Source of the DNA: Rhodobacter sp. 24-YEA-8
Lineage (GTDB): Bacteria; Pseudomonadota; Alphaproteobacteria; Rhodobacterales; Rhodobacteraceae
Assembly (NCBI RefSeq): GCF_900105075.1
Contig: NZ_FNSK01000001.1
Location: 943,001-1,007,000 of the forward strand
Reading direction: 5' to 3'
DNA: 64,000 nucleotides
The notes under the pieces were generated by a model. That model did no database searches, had not been told where the DNA came from, and saw only the letters and a program-made list of their open reading frames with translations. Positions 1 to 9,128 of the stretch are shown here, in pieces (the first letter of the stretch is position 1; every line of letters begins with the position of its first letter). Position numbers and translations under genes: made by a program.

Positions 1-1
1 G

Positions 2-859
2 ACCGCATCAGGCGAGGTCTGGGAGATCCGTATAGGCCCGGCCGAGGCGGTGGAAACCCTTGCCGAAGCGATTCCGCTGACGGTGATCTGGGAAGATGAC
101 GATCTGATCGTGATCGACAAGCCGGCGGGGATGGTGGTGCATCCGGCGCCCGGCACGCCTTCGGGCACCCTGGTCAATGCGCTTTTGCATTATTGCGGCG
201 ACCGCATTTCGGGGATCGGCGGCGAACGCCGCCCCGGCATCGTGCACCGGATCGACAAAGAGACCTCGGGGCTGATTGTCGCGGCGAAATCCGACCGGGC
301 GCATCACGGGCTCGCGGCACAGTTCGAGGCCCATACGGTCACGCGCCATTACCTCGCGATCTGCAACGGGGTGCCGGAAGGGTCGGATCCGAGGCTGCGC
401 GGCACGCGCGGGGTCAGTTTTGAACCCGGCGGCGTGATCCGGATCGCGACGAACCTCGCCCGACACCGCACCGACCGTCAGAAACAGGCAGTGACCTGGC
501 CGCCAGAGGGGCGCCATGCCGTGACCCGGACCCGGGTGGTCGAGGGGTTTTCAGGGCAGGCGGCCCTGGTCGATTGCTGGCTCGAGACCGGGCGCACCCA
601 TCAGATCCGCGTGCATCTGACCTGGGCAGGCCATGGTCTGATCGGCGATCCGACCTATGGCGGGCGGCGTAAACTGTCGGAGAAACTTCTCGGTGAGGCC
701 GCACTGGCCGCCGCCGCCTTTCCGCGCCAGGCGCTGCATGCGGCAAGCCTTGGCTTCGATCATCCGGTGACAGGTGAGCGGCTGGAGTTTCGCTCCGACC
801 TGCCCGAAGATATGGCGGCACTGCTCGGTGCGCTGCGCGCGGCGGGGGCGCCCGGCTGA
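2..859 (+). CDS. rluD: RluA/RluD-family rRNA pseudouridine synthase (5' truncated by window)
   Basis: The reading frame is open from the window edge, so the N-terminus is missing. The first visible residues (TASGEVWEIRIGPAE) look like the end of an S4 RNA-binding domain, as expected before the RluA catalytic domain. The catalytic HRID motif (Asp encoded near 254-256) is followed by KETSG, and a GRTHQIR motif lies further downstream; both are family hallmarks. The enzyme should isomerise specific uridines of 23S rRNA to pseudouridine. RluD is the best family guess because of the S4 plus catalytic architecture, but RluC-like specificity cannot be excluded. A GTG at 50 is only an internal codon. 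About 270 bases separate its stop from RNase D. Confidence 0.88.
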   Translation, partial: TASGEVWEIRIGPAEAVETLAEAIPLTVIWEDDDLIVIDKPAGMVVHPAPGTPSGTLVNALLHYCGDRISGIGGERRPGIVHRIDKETSGLIVAAKSDRAHHGLAAQFEAHTVTRHYLAICNGVPEGSDPRLRGTRGVSFEPGGVIRIATNLARHRTDRQKQAVTWPPEGRHAVTRTRVVEGFSGQAALVDCWLETGRTHQIRVHLTWAGHGLIGDPTYGGRRKLSEKLLGEAALAAAAFPRQALHAASLGFDHPVTGERLEFRSDLPEDMAALLGALRAAGAPG

Positions 860-1131
860 GGGCGGCTCCGCATCCCCGAAAGAACCGGCGGTGGGAGGCG
901 GATGCTATTCCTCTTTCCAATCAGGTTTGCGGCGATTAGAAAAAGGAAATTCCGGTTTCTTTCAGGTTTTGCGCCTGAGGCCTTTTCCCGGCCAGAGACT
1001 GACGCTTTGGCGCAGAAAATGCGGCAGGAGCAGACTGACCGGGGCAGGTGGAACGCGGATCGAAATTCTGCGGCCGGCCCCGTTCCTGTCGTCAGATCAC
1101 CGGCGGGACGCCCCCGCAAACGCGAGGACAG

Positions 1132-2289
1132 ATGCGCACCATTACCACGACCGAAGAGCTTGCGTCATTTTGCGCAGCGGCCAAATCAGCCCCCTATGTC
1201 ACCATCGACACCGAATTCCTGCGCGAGCGCACCTATTGGTCAAAACTCTGCCTGATTCAGATGGCGCTTCCGGGCAAGGACGGCGACGCGGTTCTTGTTG
1301 ATCCGATCATCGGCGAAGAAATGTCGATGGAGCCGCTTTATGACCTCTTCCGCCATGAGGCGACGGTGAAGGTCTTTCATGCGGCGCGCCAGGATCTGGA
1401 GATCTTTTTCGTCGAAGGCGGCGTCTTCCCGGTGCCGCTGTTCGATACGCAAATCGCCGCGATGGTTTGCGGTTTCGGCGAGCAGGTCGGCTATGAAACG
1501 CTGGTGAGGAAGATCGCGCGGGCCAATCTCGACAAGACCTCGCGGTTCACCGACTGGTCGCGCCGGCCTTTGTCTGACGCACAGAAGGAATATGCCCTGG
1601 CCGATGTCACCCATCTGCGGGTGATCTATGAATGGCTGGCGGCGCAGCTTAAGAAGAACGGCCGCGCGCCCTGGGTCGAAGAAGAGCTGGCGGTGCTGAC
1701 CGATCCGGCGACCTATACGGTGCATCCGGATGAGGCCTGGAAGCGGATCAAGACCCGCACCTCGTCCGGGCGGTTCCTGGCCATTGTGCGCGAACTGGCG
1801 AAGTTCCGCGAAAGCTGGTCGCAAGGGCAGAACGTACCGCGCTCGCGGGTGATGAAGGATGACGCGCTGCTGGAGCTTGCCTCGACCCGCCCGACCTCGA
1901 TGGAGGAGCTCGGTCGCTCGCGACTCCTGCTGCGCGAGGGCAGAAAGCCCGAGATCGCCGAAGGAATTCTTGCCGCGATCCAGGCCGGGATGGAGGCGCG
2001 GACCGAAGACCTGCCCAGGGTGGTGCAGCAACCCGATCAGCCGCAGACCAATGGGGCGCTGGCGGATCTGTTGCGGGTGCTGCTGAAAGCGAAATCCGAA
2101 CAGCTGGGCGTCGCGCCCCGGCTGATCGCGGCCGCCTCGGATCTGGATGCTATTGCGGCAGGCAAGCGCGATGTCGAAGCGCTGAAAGGCTGGCGCGGCG
2201 AGGTCTTCGGTGACGAGGCATTGCGGCTGTGCAAGGGCGAGATCGCGCTGACGGCCAAAGGCACGGAAATCCGTACGATCCGGATCTGA
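1132..2289 (+). CDS. rnd: Ribonuclease D
   Basis: The 385-residue protein has the DEDD 3'-5' exonuclease motifs: TIDTEFL (Asp26, Glu28), FHAARQDLEIF, and YALADVTHL near the end of the nuclease domain. An HRDC-type helical region follows in the C-terminal half. RNase D trims 3' ends of tRNA precursors and other structured RNAs in the cytoplasm. The ATG at 1132 follows GCGAGGAC, and the protein then begins MRTITTTEEL, a normal family start; a longer frame to 1048 adds only low-complexity residues. It is transcribed away from rluD and converges on a lipoprotein gene across a palindromic repeat. Confidence 0.95.
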   Translation: MRTITTTEELASFCAAAKSAPYVTIDTEFLRERTYWSKLCLIQMALPGKDGDAVLVDPIIGEEMSMEPLYDLFRHEATVKVFHAARQDLEIFFVEGGVFPVPLFDTQIAAMVCGFGEQVGYETLVRKIARANLDKTSRFTDWSRRPLSDAQKEYALADVTHLRVIYEWLAAQLKKNGRAPWVEEELAVLTDPATYTVHPDEAWKRIKTRTSSGRFLAIVRELAKFRESWSQGQNVPRSRVMKDDALLELASTRPTSMEELGRSRLLLREGRKPEIAEGILAAIQAGMEARTEDLPRVVQQPDQPQTNGALADLLRVLLKAKSEQLGVAPRLIAAASDLDAIAAGKRDVEALKGWRGEVFGDEALRLCKGEIALTAKGTEIRTIRI

Positions 2290-2320
2290 TCATCAGCCTG
2301 GAACTGTGACATAAGAAGAA

Positions 2321-2457
2321 GGGGGGCTGTCTGCCCCCCGGCCCGCTGCGCGGCCCTCCCCCCGAGGATATTTAAGGACAGATGAAAGACACTTTCTTTT
2401 CACGTGTCTGAAAATATCCCCGGGGGAGGCCGAAGGCCGTGGGGGCAGGCAGCCCCC
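2321..2457. repeat. Dispersed palindromic element, paired (head-to-head) copy A
   Basis: Two half-elements face each other. Each has a C/G-rich outer hairpin (GGGGGGCTGTCTGCCCCCC and GGGGGCAGGCAGCCCCC), a CCCCGAGGATATTT or AAAATATCCCCGGGG block, and an inner GGACAGATGAAAG (or its complement). The copy lies between convergent rnd and a lipoprotein gene, so it may also terminate both. Copy B at 7270-7413 is almost the same. Confidence 0.85.
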
Positions 2458-2458
2458 A

Positions 2459-2911
2459 TCAGCGACCGGCGGAACGGGCGTCATTCGCGCCCTGGACCAC
2501 GATCTTACGCACATTGGCCAGTCTGATCTTCGACAGATGCAGCGCCACGGTCACTTCTCGCGAGCGTTGCGTATTGACGGGCTGCGTCTCGAACGGGGGC
2601 GAGATGCGGAAATCCAGCACAAGAACACCTTCCGGTGTTACCGGTTGCGGCACAAGTGACGCTTCCCACCAGCCCTGGGTCGGCGTCAGCCCCGTCGCCC
2701 GGACGATCGCGCCCGAGGAGACCTGCTCGATCTTCATATCAAGCACCGTCTGGACCCGCTCGCGCCTGTCCTGAGGTGTCTCCTTGATCACCACCTTTTC
2801 CGCAGGCTCTGATGTCCCGAACCAGTTGAACGGGTTCAGCCGGCTGTCTCTCATTCCGCCACAGGCGGCAAGCGTCAGCAAAAGGCAAACAGCGGTCGCT
2901 TTGCGGATCAT
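2459..2911 (-). CDS. Hypothetical lipoprotein
   Basis: This 150-residue protein starts with a lipoprotein signal, MIRKATAVCLLLTLAAC, with Cys17 as the likely lipidated residue. The rest is soluble with no motif I recognise. It has an acidic/basic linker (residues about 35-60, rich in K, E and R), then a predicted beta-rich part. It should sit on the periplasmic face of the inner or outer membrane. The ATG at 2911 follows a GGTGGAAGATGGAGAATG context, a good ribosome site. The function is unknown; such proteins occur in Rhodobacteraceae next to rnd/sufE, but I cannot confirm that here. Confidence 0.7.
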   Translation of the reverse strand: MIRKATAVCLLLTLAACGGMRDSRLNPFNWFGTSEPAEKVVIKETPQDRRERVQTVLDMKIEQVSSGAIVRATGLTPTQGWWEASLVPQPVTPEGVLVLDFRISPPFETQPVNTQRSREVTVALHLSKIRLANVRKIVVQGANDARSAGR

Positions 2912-3063
2912 CCGTCATTCTCCATCTTCCACCCCTTCGGTATCGTGAAAGTGGCGCTTTGAAAAGCCGCCGCAGCAGATCCTTGTCCGCATCCTTGCCC
3001 CGCGAGCACTCTGGACCTTGCCCGCGCGCGGCGCTAGGCCAGACTGGCAGAAGGAGAACCGCC

Positions 3064-3468
3064 ATGGCCACGCCCGCATTCGAGGAAATTGCCGAGACCC
3101 TGGAATTCCTGGACGACTGGGAAGAGCGCTACCGCCATGTTATTGAATTGGGCAAGGCGATGCCGGCGCTGGATGCCAGTTTCCATGTTCCCGCCTATAA
3201 GGTCGAGGGCTGCGCGAGCCAGGTCTGGCTGCGCCCGCAGATCACACCGGAGCGGTTCGACTTCCAGGGCGACTCGGATGCGATGATCGTGCGCGGGCTG
3301 ATCGCGATTCTGCATGCGCTTTACGCGGGCCTGACGCCGGCCGAGGTCCTCAGGGTCGATGCGCAGGCGGAATTCGCGCGGATCGGCCTGAAGGAAAACC
3401 TCTCGGCGCAGCGCTCGAACGGGCTGCGCGCGATGATCGGGCGCATTCGCCTTCTTGCCGGTGCCTGA
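3064..3468 (+). CDS. sufE: SufE-family cysteine desulfurase activator
   Basis: The 134-residue protein matches the SufE fold: MATPAFEEIAETLEFLDDW at the N-terminus and a KVEGCASQVWL loop with the sulfur-accepting Cys50. The C-terminal helix RSNGLRAM is typical. SufE takes persulfide sulfur from the desulfurase SufS and passes it on for Fe-S cluster assembly in the cytoplasm. No other suf genes are adjacent, so this is a detached copy, which is common in alphaproteobacteria. The start at 3064 is chosen for the AGAAGGAGAACC ribosome site directly upstream; a frame open back to 2959 adds an Arg/Ser-rich stretch with no support. Confidence 0.9.
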   Translation: MATPAFEEIAETLEFLDDWEERYRHVIELGKAMPALDASFHVPAYKVEGCASQVWLRPQITPERFDFQGDSDAMIVRGLIAILHALYAGLTPAEVLRVDAQAEFARIGLKENLSAQRSNGLRAMIGRIRLLAGA

Positions 3469-3481
3469 TCGGGGCAACTGA

Positions 3482-5275
3482 TCAGAGTGCGGCGCAGGCG
3501 GCTTCCAGCCAGGCCCGGGTCGGCGCGGTGACGCGCGGCCCGATCAGCGCCAGCACTCTTGCGTGATACTGGTCGAGCCAGGCGCGCTCATCCGCCGACA
3601 TCTGTGCCTTATGGATCAGCCTTCGGTCAAAAGGCGCCCAGGTCAGCGTGTCGAAACAAAGCTGGTCACGGTTGTCGCCAAGGGCAGGGGCCTCTGTCAC
3701 CACGATCAGGTTTTCAAGCCGGATGCCGAAAGCGCCTTCGCGGTAATAGCCCGGCTCATTGGAAAGGATCATCCCCGGCTCCAGCGGAACTTCCGAGATC
3801 CGTGAGATCCGCTGCGGCCCCTCATGCACCGAAAGAAACGCGCCGACCCCATGCCCGGTGCCGTGATTGTAATCGAGACCGCGCGTCCAGAGGAATTGTC
3901 GCGCCAGCGGATCGAGATCGCGCCCGGCCAGCCCGCGCGGCCAGCGCGCGGTCGAGACCGCGATCATGCCGCGCAGCACAGCCGTATAACAGCTGCGCGC
4001 CTCATCACCCGGGTCGCCGATCGCGATGGTGCGGGTGATATCGGTGGTGCCGTCCAGATATTGCGCACCGGAATCGACCAGCAGCAACTCGCCATCGCGC
4101 AGAGCGCGGTCGGTTTCTTCCGTCACCCGGTAATGGATAATCGCCCCGTCTGAACCGGCGCCGCAGATCGTGTCAAAGCTGATGTCATGGAGCAGATTGG
4201 TCGCGCGGCGAAACCCCTCCAGCGCCTTAACCACCGCTATTTCGGTCAGATCGCCGGGCGCGTTGGCGTCAAGCCAGCACAGGAATTCGCAGATCGCGGC
4301 TCCATCGCGCAGATGCGCTTCGGCGGTGGCCGCAATTTCGGTCGCGTTCTTGCGCGCCTTCGGCAGAAGACAGGGATCGGGACCGGCGCTGACCGCAATG
4401 CCGGCCTCCGCCAGCTCAGACCAGACCGCCAGCGGCGCTGATCCCGGATCAAGCCGCACGGGGCCGGAAAGCAGGCGCAGCGCCGGCGCGAAAGTGGCGG
4501 GCGGGCGCAACGTGACCTCGGGGCCCAGCATCGCCAGCAACTCCGGATCAAACTTCGCGGGTTCCGCAAAGAGACTGACGCGGCCATCGGCAAAGATCAC
4601 AGCGAAAGCCTGCACCACCGGATTGCGCGGCACATCGCCGCCCCGGATGTTCAGCAGCCAACAGATCGAATCGGGCAGGGTGACCACCGCCGCCGCTTCG
4701 CCGCGCGCGGCCAGCGCCGCCCCGATCCGGCGGCGCTTGTCAGCGGCGCCCTCTCCGGCCAGCGCTTCGGGATGCGCAAAGGCTGCCACACAGGGCGCGC
4801 CCGGCCGGTCGACCCAGATCTGGTCGATCAGATTGCCACAGGGTCTGAGCGTCACAGCGCTGCCCTCAAGCGCGCGTTCCAGCCGGTGGATCTCATCGCG
4901 CGTATGCAGCCAGGGGTCGAAGCCGATCACACCAGCAACAGCTGCGCTCCGGATCCACTCCGCAGCCTGAATTTCCGGCCAGGGAACCGGCGTGAAATGC
5001 GCCAGATCGACCTGATCTTTAACCTGGGTCCGATACCGCCCGTCGATGAAGACGCCGGCCCGATCCGTCAACGCTACACAGAACCCGGCCGATCCGGTGA
5101 ACCCCGTCAGCCAGGCGAGCCGCGCATCGCAATCGGCGACATATTCCCCCTGATGTGCATCGGCGCGCGGTACGATGAAGCCCCGAAGCCCTTCTGCCGC
5201 CATGACCTGCCGCAACGCCGCAAGCCGCCCCGGCCCCTCTTCCGGCGAGGCTGGATTGTCAAAGCTCTGAAACAT
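3482..5275 (-). CDS. pepP: Xaa-Pro aminopeptidase (M24B, aminopeptidase P)
   Basis: About 597 residues, with two creatinase-like N-terminal domains and a C-terminal pita-bread metallopeptidase domain, the long eukaryote-like form of aminopeptidase P. Visible metal-ligand regions are LLVDSGAQYLDGTTDITRT (two Asp), HGTGHGVGAFL (His) and SNEPGYY followed by IRLENLI (two Glu). It removes N-terminal residues that precede proline, probably in the cytoplasm, using two metal ions. The start at 5275 (MFQSFDNP) is preferred over 5293: the earlier ATG is the ATGAAAAGG end of the repeat element, and its AAAAGGG is well placed as the Shine-Dalgarno for 5275. The gene is downstream of cobT on the same strand. 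Confidence 0.92.
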   Translation of the reverse strand: MFQSFDNPASPEEGPGRLAALRQVMAAEGLRGFIVPRADAHQGEYVADCDARLAWLTGFTGSAGFCVALTDRAGVFIDGRYRTQVKDQVDLAHFTPVPWPEIQAAEWIRSAAVAGVIGFDPWLHTRDEIHRLERALEGSAVTLRPCGNLIDQIWVDRPGAPCVAAFAHPEALAGEGAADKRRRIGAALAARGEAAAVVTLPDSICWLLNIRGGDVPRNPVVQAFAVIFADGRVSLFAEPAKFDPELLAMLGPEVTLRPPATFAPALRLLSGPVRLDPGSAPLAVWSELAEAGIAVSAGPDPCLLPKARKNATEIAATAEAHLRDGAAICEFLCWLDANAPGDLTEIAVVKALEGFRRATNLLHDISFDTICGAGSDGAIIHYRVTEETDRALRDGELLLVDSGAQYLDGTTDITRTIAIGDPGDEARSCYTAVLRGMIAVSTARWPRGLAGRDLDPLARQFLWTRGLDYNHGTGHGVGAFLSVHEGPQRISRISEVPLEPGMILSNEPGYYREGAFGIRLENLIVVTEAPALGDNRDQLCFDTLTWAPFDRRLIHKAQMSADERAWLDQYHARVLALIGPRVTAPTRAWLEAACAAL

Positions 5276-5286
5276 CGCGGCAGCCC

Positions 5287-5348
5287 TTTTCATCTGTCCG
5301 AAAATATCCCGGGGGAGGAGCCGGAAGGCGACGGGGGCAGCGCCCCCT
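5287..5348 (-). repeat. Dispersed palindromic element, single copy C
   Basis: On the minus strand this reads as a GGGGGC-GCCCCC hairpin, a GGATATTTTCGGACAGATGAAAAGG end, and then the aminopeptidase gene. The copy overlaps the cobT stop codon region and supplies the Shine-Dalgarno of the downstream gene. Confidence 0.8.
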
Positions 5349-7216
5349 CAGCCCGTTTTCCGCAGTCCGGCCCGTTTGACTGCTTTCGGATCCTTGTCAA
5401 AAAGCCCCGCCAGCTGCTCTGTCATGGCTCCCGCCAGCTGCTCGACATCGGTGATGGTGACCGCACGCTGATAATAGCGCGTCACATCATGGCCGATCCC
5501 GATCGCGATCAGCTCGACCGCGCGGCGCTTTTCCACCATCGCGATCACATCGCGCAGATGTTTCTCAAGGAAGCTCGCCGGGTTCACCGACAGGGTCGAA
5601 TCGTCAACCGGCGCACCATCCGAGATCACCATCAGGATGCGCCGCGCCTCGGGCCGCGCCAGCATCCGGCGATGCGCCCATTCCAGCGCCTCGCCATCGA
5701 TGTTTTCCTTCAGGAGCCCTTCTTTCATCATCAGGCCGAGATTCGGGCGCACCCGCCGCCAGGGCGCATCGGCACTTTTATAGATGATATGGCGCAGATC
5801 ATTCAGCCGGCCCGGCTGCTGCGGACGGCCCTCGGCGAGCCATTTCTCACGGCTCTGGCCGCCCTTCCAGGCACGGGTGGTAAAGCCGAGGATCTCGGTC
5901 TTGACCTGGCAGCGCTCCAGCGTCCGTGCCAGCACATCGGCGCAGATCGCCGCGATCGAGATCGGCCGCCCGCGCATCGATCCCGAATTGTCGATCAGCA
6001 GTGTCACCACCGTGTCGCGGAACTCGGTATCCTTTTCCCATTTGAACGAAAGCGGCGTGGTCGGGTTCGCAACAACCCGTGCAAGCCGCCCGGCATCCAG
6101 CACGCCTTCTTCGAGATCAAAGAGCCATGACCGGTTCTGCTGCGCCTGCAGACGCCGCTGCAATTTGTTCGCCAGCCGCCCGACCGCGCCTTTCAGCGGA
6201 TCAAGCTGCTGATCGAGATAGGCCCTGAGCCGTTCCAGCTCTGCCGGTTCCGCCAGTTCTTCGGCGCGGATCTCTTCGTCAAACTGGGTCGTGTAGACGG
6301 TGTAATTCGGATCGGCATCGGAATGGGGCGCGGGGGGCGGCGGCTCCAGCGGCGCCTCGCCCTCGGGCATCTCGGTCTCATCGCCAAGCTCCATCTCGGC
6401 ATTGTCGTCCATCTGGACCTGAGCCTGAGATTCGTCCTGCTGTTCTTCCTGGGATCGCTCGGGCGAGGCCTCGGCCTCTTCGCCCTGCTCCTCCTCGCCA
6501 TCCTGCTGGTCGGGGCTGTCCTGATCCTCTTCGGCCTCGTCACCGGCCTCGTCGTCATCGGGACGATCCGGGTCATCGCCCAGCTGATCGCCATAGCCAA
6601 GATCCTGGATCACCTGGCGCGCCAGCCGTGCGAAAGCCGACTGATCTGAGAGCACCTCATCAAGGCTTCCCAGCGTGCCGCCGGCCTGTTCCTCGATAAA
6701 GCCGCGCCAGAGCGACATCACATTCTCGGCGCCCGCAGGCAATTTACGCCCGGTCGCGAGCGCGCGGACCAGATAGCCCGCCGCGACCGGCAAAGGCGCA
6801 TCCTGGGCTGAACTGATCTGCGAATAACCCTTGCGATCCGCCTCCTGGCCGATTTTCGCATCGATATTGGTGGCGGTGCCGGGCATCACACGGGCGCCCA
6901 TCGCCTCGCAGCGCGCGGTCTCCATCGCCTCGTAAATATCGCGGGCCAGCTGTCCGACCGGCGCATATTTCGCCGCCGTCTTCTCATCATGAAACTTGCG
7001 CCGCATCGCGAAAGCATCCGCCGTACCACGGGCGAGCATTACCTCGTCCCGCGTCATACGCCGCGACACCTGCGGCAGCCGGACGCCATCGCGGTTCATG
7101 CCGGGCGGGTCGACCGAATAGGAAACGGTCATCTCCGGATCGTCGGCCAGCACCTTCGTGGCCTCGGCAAGGGCTTTTTTAAACGGATCGGCGGGATTAT
7201 CGGCGGGCTTGTTCAT
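5348..7216 (-). CDS. cobT: Aerobic cobaltochelatase subunit CobT
   Basis: The 622-residue protein has the CobT layout: an N-terminal helical region, a long Asp/Glu/Gln-rich linker (about residues 215-300, with runs such as [13 protein letters not shown]), and a C-terminal von Willebrand factor A domain with the MIDAS motif LLIDNSGSM. CobT joins CobS in an AAA+-type chaperone complex that, with CobN, inserts Co2+ into hydrogenobyrinic acid a,c-diamide for cobalamin synthesis. CobN is not in the window. The gene lies about 200 bases downstream of cobS on the same strand, with palindromic element B between them. The start MNKPADNP follows a reasonable ribosome site. Confidence 0.96.
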   Translation of the reverse strand: MNKPADNPADPFKKALAEATKVLADDPEMTVSYSVDPPGMNRDGVRLPQVSRRMTRDEVMLARGTADAFAMRRKFHDEKTAAKYAPVGQLARDIYEAMETARCEAMGARVMPGTATNIDAKIGQEADRKGYSQISSAQDAPLPVAAGYLVRALATGRKLPAGAENVMSLWRGFIEEQAGGTLGSLDEVLSDQSAFARLARQVIQDLGYGDQLGDDPDRPDDDEAGDEAEEDQDSPDQQDGEEEQGEEAEASPERSQEEQQDESQAQVQMDDNAEMELGDETEMPEGEAPLEPPPPAPHSDADPNYTVYTTQFDEEIRAEELAEPAELERLRAYLDQQLDPLKGAVGRLANKLQRRLQAQQNRSWLFDLEEGVLDAGRLARVVANPTTPLSFKWEKDTEFRDTVVTLLIDNSGSMRGRPISIAAICADVLARTLERCQVKTEILGFTTRAWKGGQSREKWLAEGRPQQPGRLNDLRHIIYKSADAPWRRVRPNLGLMMKEGLLKENIDGEALEWAHRRMLARPEARRILMVISDGAPVDDSTLSVNPASFLEKHLRDVIAMVEKRRAVELIAIGIGHDVTRYYQRAVTITDVEQLAGAMTEQLAGLFDKDPKAVKRAGLRKTG

Positions 7217-7269
7217 GGATGGACCCTGTCACCGGCGCGGGTGGAGATGCAAGGGAAATACCAGGGACC

Positions 7270-7413
7270 GGGAAGGGGGCTGTCTGCCCCCCGGTCCGCT
7301 GCGCGGCCCTCCCCCCGAGGATATTTAAGGACAGATGAAAGAGGCTTTCTTTTCACTTGTCTGGAAATATCCCCGGGGGGAGGCCGAAGGCCGCGGGGGG
7401 CAGGCAGCCCCCC
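7270..7413. repeat. Dispersed palindromic element, paired (head-to-head) copy B
   Basis: Nearly identical to copy A at 2321-2457: the same C/G hairpins flank a central region where GGACAGATGAAAG and CTTTTCACTTGTCTG face each other. It sits between the cobS stop (7423) and the cobT start (7216). A transcript from cobS to cobT would carry a large hairpin here, which could lower cobT output or stabilise the cobS message. Confidence 0.85.
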
Positions 7414-7422
7414 GTCTTCTTC

Positions 7423-8397
7423 TTACCTCATTGCCATCGAGGCGGCGGATTCCGGCAGCTCTTCATTGAAGCAGCGCTGATAGAACTCGGCGACGGTCTG
7501 ACGCTCCAGCTCATCGCATTTGTTCAGGAAGGAAAGCCGGAACGCATAGCCCACATTGCGGAAGATCTGCGCGTTCTGGGCCCAGTTCAGCACGGTACGC
7601 GGCGACATCACGGTCGAGAGATCGCCGTTCATGAAGGCGGTACGGGTGAGGTCGGCTACTGTTACCATCTGGCTCATGGTCTTGCGGCCCTCGGCCGTGT
7701 TGTAATGTGGGTTCTTTGCCAGAACGATGGCGGTTTCCGCATCATGTGACAGGTAATTCAGCGTGGCGACCAACGACCAGCGGTCCATCTGGGCCTGGTT
7801 GATCTGCTGCACCCCGTGATAGAGGCCGGTCGTATCGCCAAGGCCCACCGTATTCGCGGTTGCAAACAGTCGGAAGGACGGATGCGGCGTGATGATCTCA
7901 TTCTGATCGAGCAGCGTCAGCTTGCCATCATGTTCCAGCACGCGCTGGATCACGAACATCACATCGGCGCGGCCGGCATCATATTCGTCGAACACGATGG
8001 CGACCGGGTTGCGCAGGGCCCAGGGCAGGATGCCCTCCTGGAATTTCGTCACCTGGCGGCCATCTTCCAGCTTGATCGCATCCTTACCGATCAGGTCGAT
8101 CCGGCTGATATGGCTGTCGAGGTTCACCCGCACACAGGGCCAGTTCAGCCGCGCGGCGACCTGTTCGATATGGGTCGATTTCCCGGTGCCGTGATAGCCC
8201 TGGATCATCACCCGGCGATTATAGGCAAAGCCTGCCAGAATCGCGAGCGTGGTATCGGGGTCGAATTTATAGGTGCTGTCGATCTCGGGCACGCGATCTG
8301 TGCGATCGGCGAAGCCTTTGACCCGCATATCGGTATCGATGCCGAACACCTCGCGGACAGAGATCTCTTCGGTCGGCTTGATCGCATTATCGGGCAT
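7423..8397 (-). CDS. cobS: Aerobic cobaltochelatase subunit CobS
   Basis: A 324-residue AAA+ ATPase of the MoxR/CobS type. Walker A is GYHGTGKST (residues 67-75) and Walker B is [10 protein letters not shown]. Sensor and arginine-finger regions follow ([19 protein letters not shown]). CobS forms a hexameric ring with CobT and powers cobalt insertion by CobN. The N-terminal sequence with [16 protein letters not shown] matches the family, supporting the start at 8397. The gene leads a cobS-cobT pair and follows the J-domain protein and membrane protein on the same strand. Confidence 0.97.
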   Translation of the reverse strand: MPDNAIKPTEEISVREVFGIDTDMRVKGFADRTDRVPEIDSTYKFDPDTTLAILAGFAYNRRVMIQGYHGTGKSTHIEQVAARLNWPCVRVNLDSHISRIDLIGKDAIKLEDGRQVTKFQEGILPWALRNPVAIVFDEYDAGRADVMFVIQRVLEHDGKLTLLDQNEIITPHPSFRLFATANTVGLGDTTGLYHGVQQINQAQMDRWSLVATLNYLSHDAETAIVLAKNPHYNTAEGRKTMSQMVTVADLTRTAFMNGDLSTVMSPRTVLNWAQNAQIFRNVGYAFRLSFLNKCDELERQTVAEFYQRCFNEELPESAASMAMR

Positions 8398-8585
8398 GGT
8401 TACGTCCAGATTTCGGGCAAATTTCAGGCGGTCCCGAGTTCATGGAACATTACGCACAGACGTGCAAGAGCGGCTTTGGTCGGGAGACTGTAACCGCCAT
8501 CGGCGCGAGCCTCAGCAGTGATGTCCCAAGTTTTGGCTCCGCAAACCTCGCCAGCAGGGGATAGCAGATGGGCGCCGGGCTTTTC

Positions 8586-9062
8586 TCAGCCTGGCGTGGC
8601 GCTGTTGCTGCCGGCCGAGCACCGCTCACAGATCACTACGGCGGCGACAAGCACGATCAGCGACAGGCTTGCATGTTGCAGGAGAAACGCTGCCAGCGCG
8701 GGCAGTGCAGTCAGCAGTTCAGCCAGCGCCCTGGGCAGCGAAGGCACAAGTTTCGCGTCGATCTGGCCCGTCAGGGTCAGCGGCGCGACAAGGCGATCAA
8801 AGCTCAGCCCCGCGATCAGGGCGCTGACGCCGTAAACCGGGATGATGAGCGCCGAAGTGATCTGCGGCCACCAGCCGGCCCGTCGCCAGAGCGGGGTGAA
8901 AAGCGCCGCGGCAATTGCCGCGAAGCCAATCAGAAACCAGGGCGTCGAGGTTTGGCCATACAAGCCCAGAACCCGCGCCGGCTCTTCCGCAAGGGCAATG
9001 CCAAGCGCCAGCGCAAGTAAGGTCGCCAGCGCCATGACCGCAGCATTCTGCATTCTGCTCAT
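8586..9062 (-). CDS. Small integral membrane protein, unknown function
   Basis: 158 residues with about four hydrophobic segments: roughly residues 7-26, 40-60, 68-90 and 125-147. Loops are short; one has a WRRAGWWPQ amphipathic stretch. No motif names a family. The composition and continuous hydrophobic spans make real coding on this strand likely. It lies between cobS and the J-domain gene, all on the minus strand, though 188 bases separate it from cobS. A role in cobalt or corrin handling would be speculation. The start at MSRMQNAAV is plausible. Confidence 0.65.
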   Translation of the reverse strand: MSRMQNAAVMALATLLALALGIALAEEPARVLGLYGQTSTPWFLIGFAAIAAALFTPLWRRAGWWPQITSALIIPVYGVSALIAGLSFDRLVAPLTLTGQIDAKLVPSLPRALAELLTALPALAAFLLQHASLSLIVLVAAVVICERCSAGSNSATPG

Positions 9063-9128
9063 TTTGCCCGCCCGCCCTCATATGGCTTGCGGCCGCAAAT
9101 GCCTGTGGCGATGCCTCTCAAAGCCGGC

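Noticed and set aside
902..1255. Possible small protein between rluD and rnd
   Set aside because: It overlaps rnd by 124 bases in another frame and its translation is Arg-rich without conserved features.
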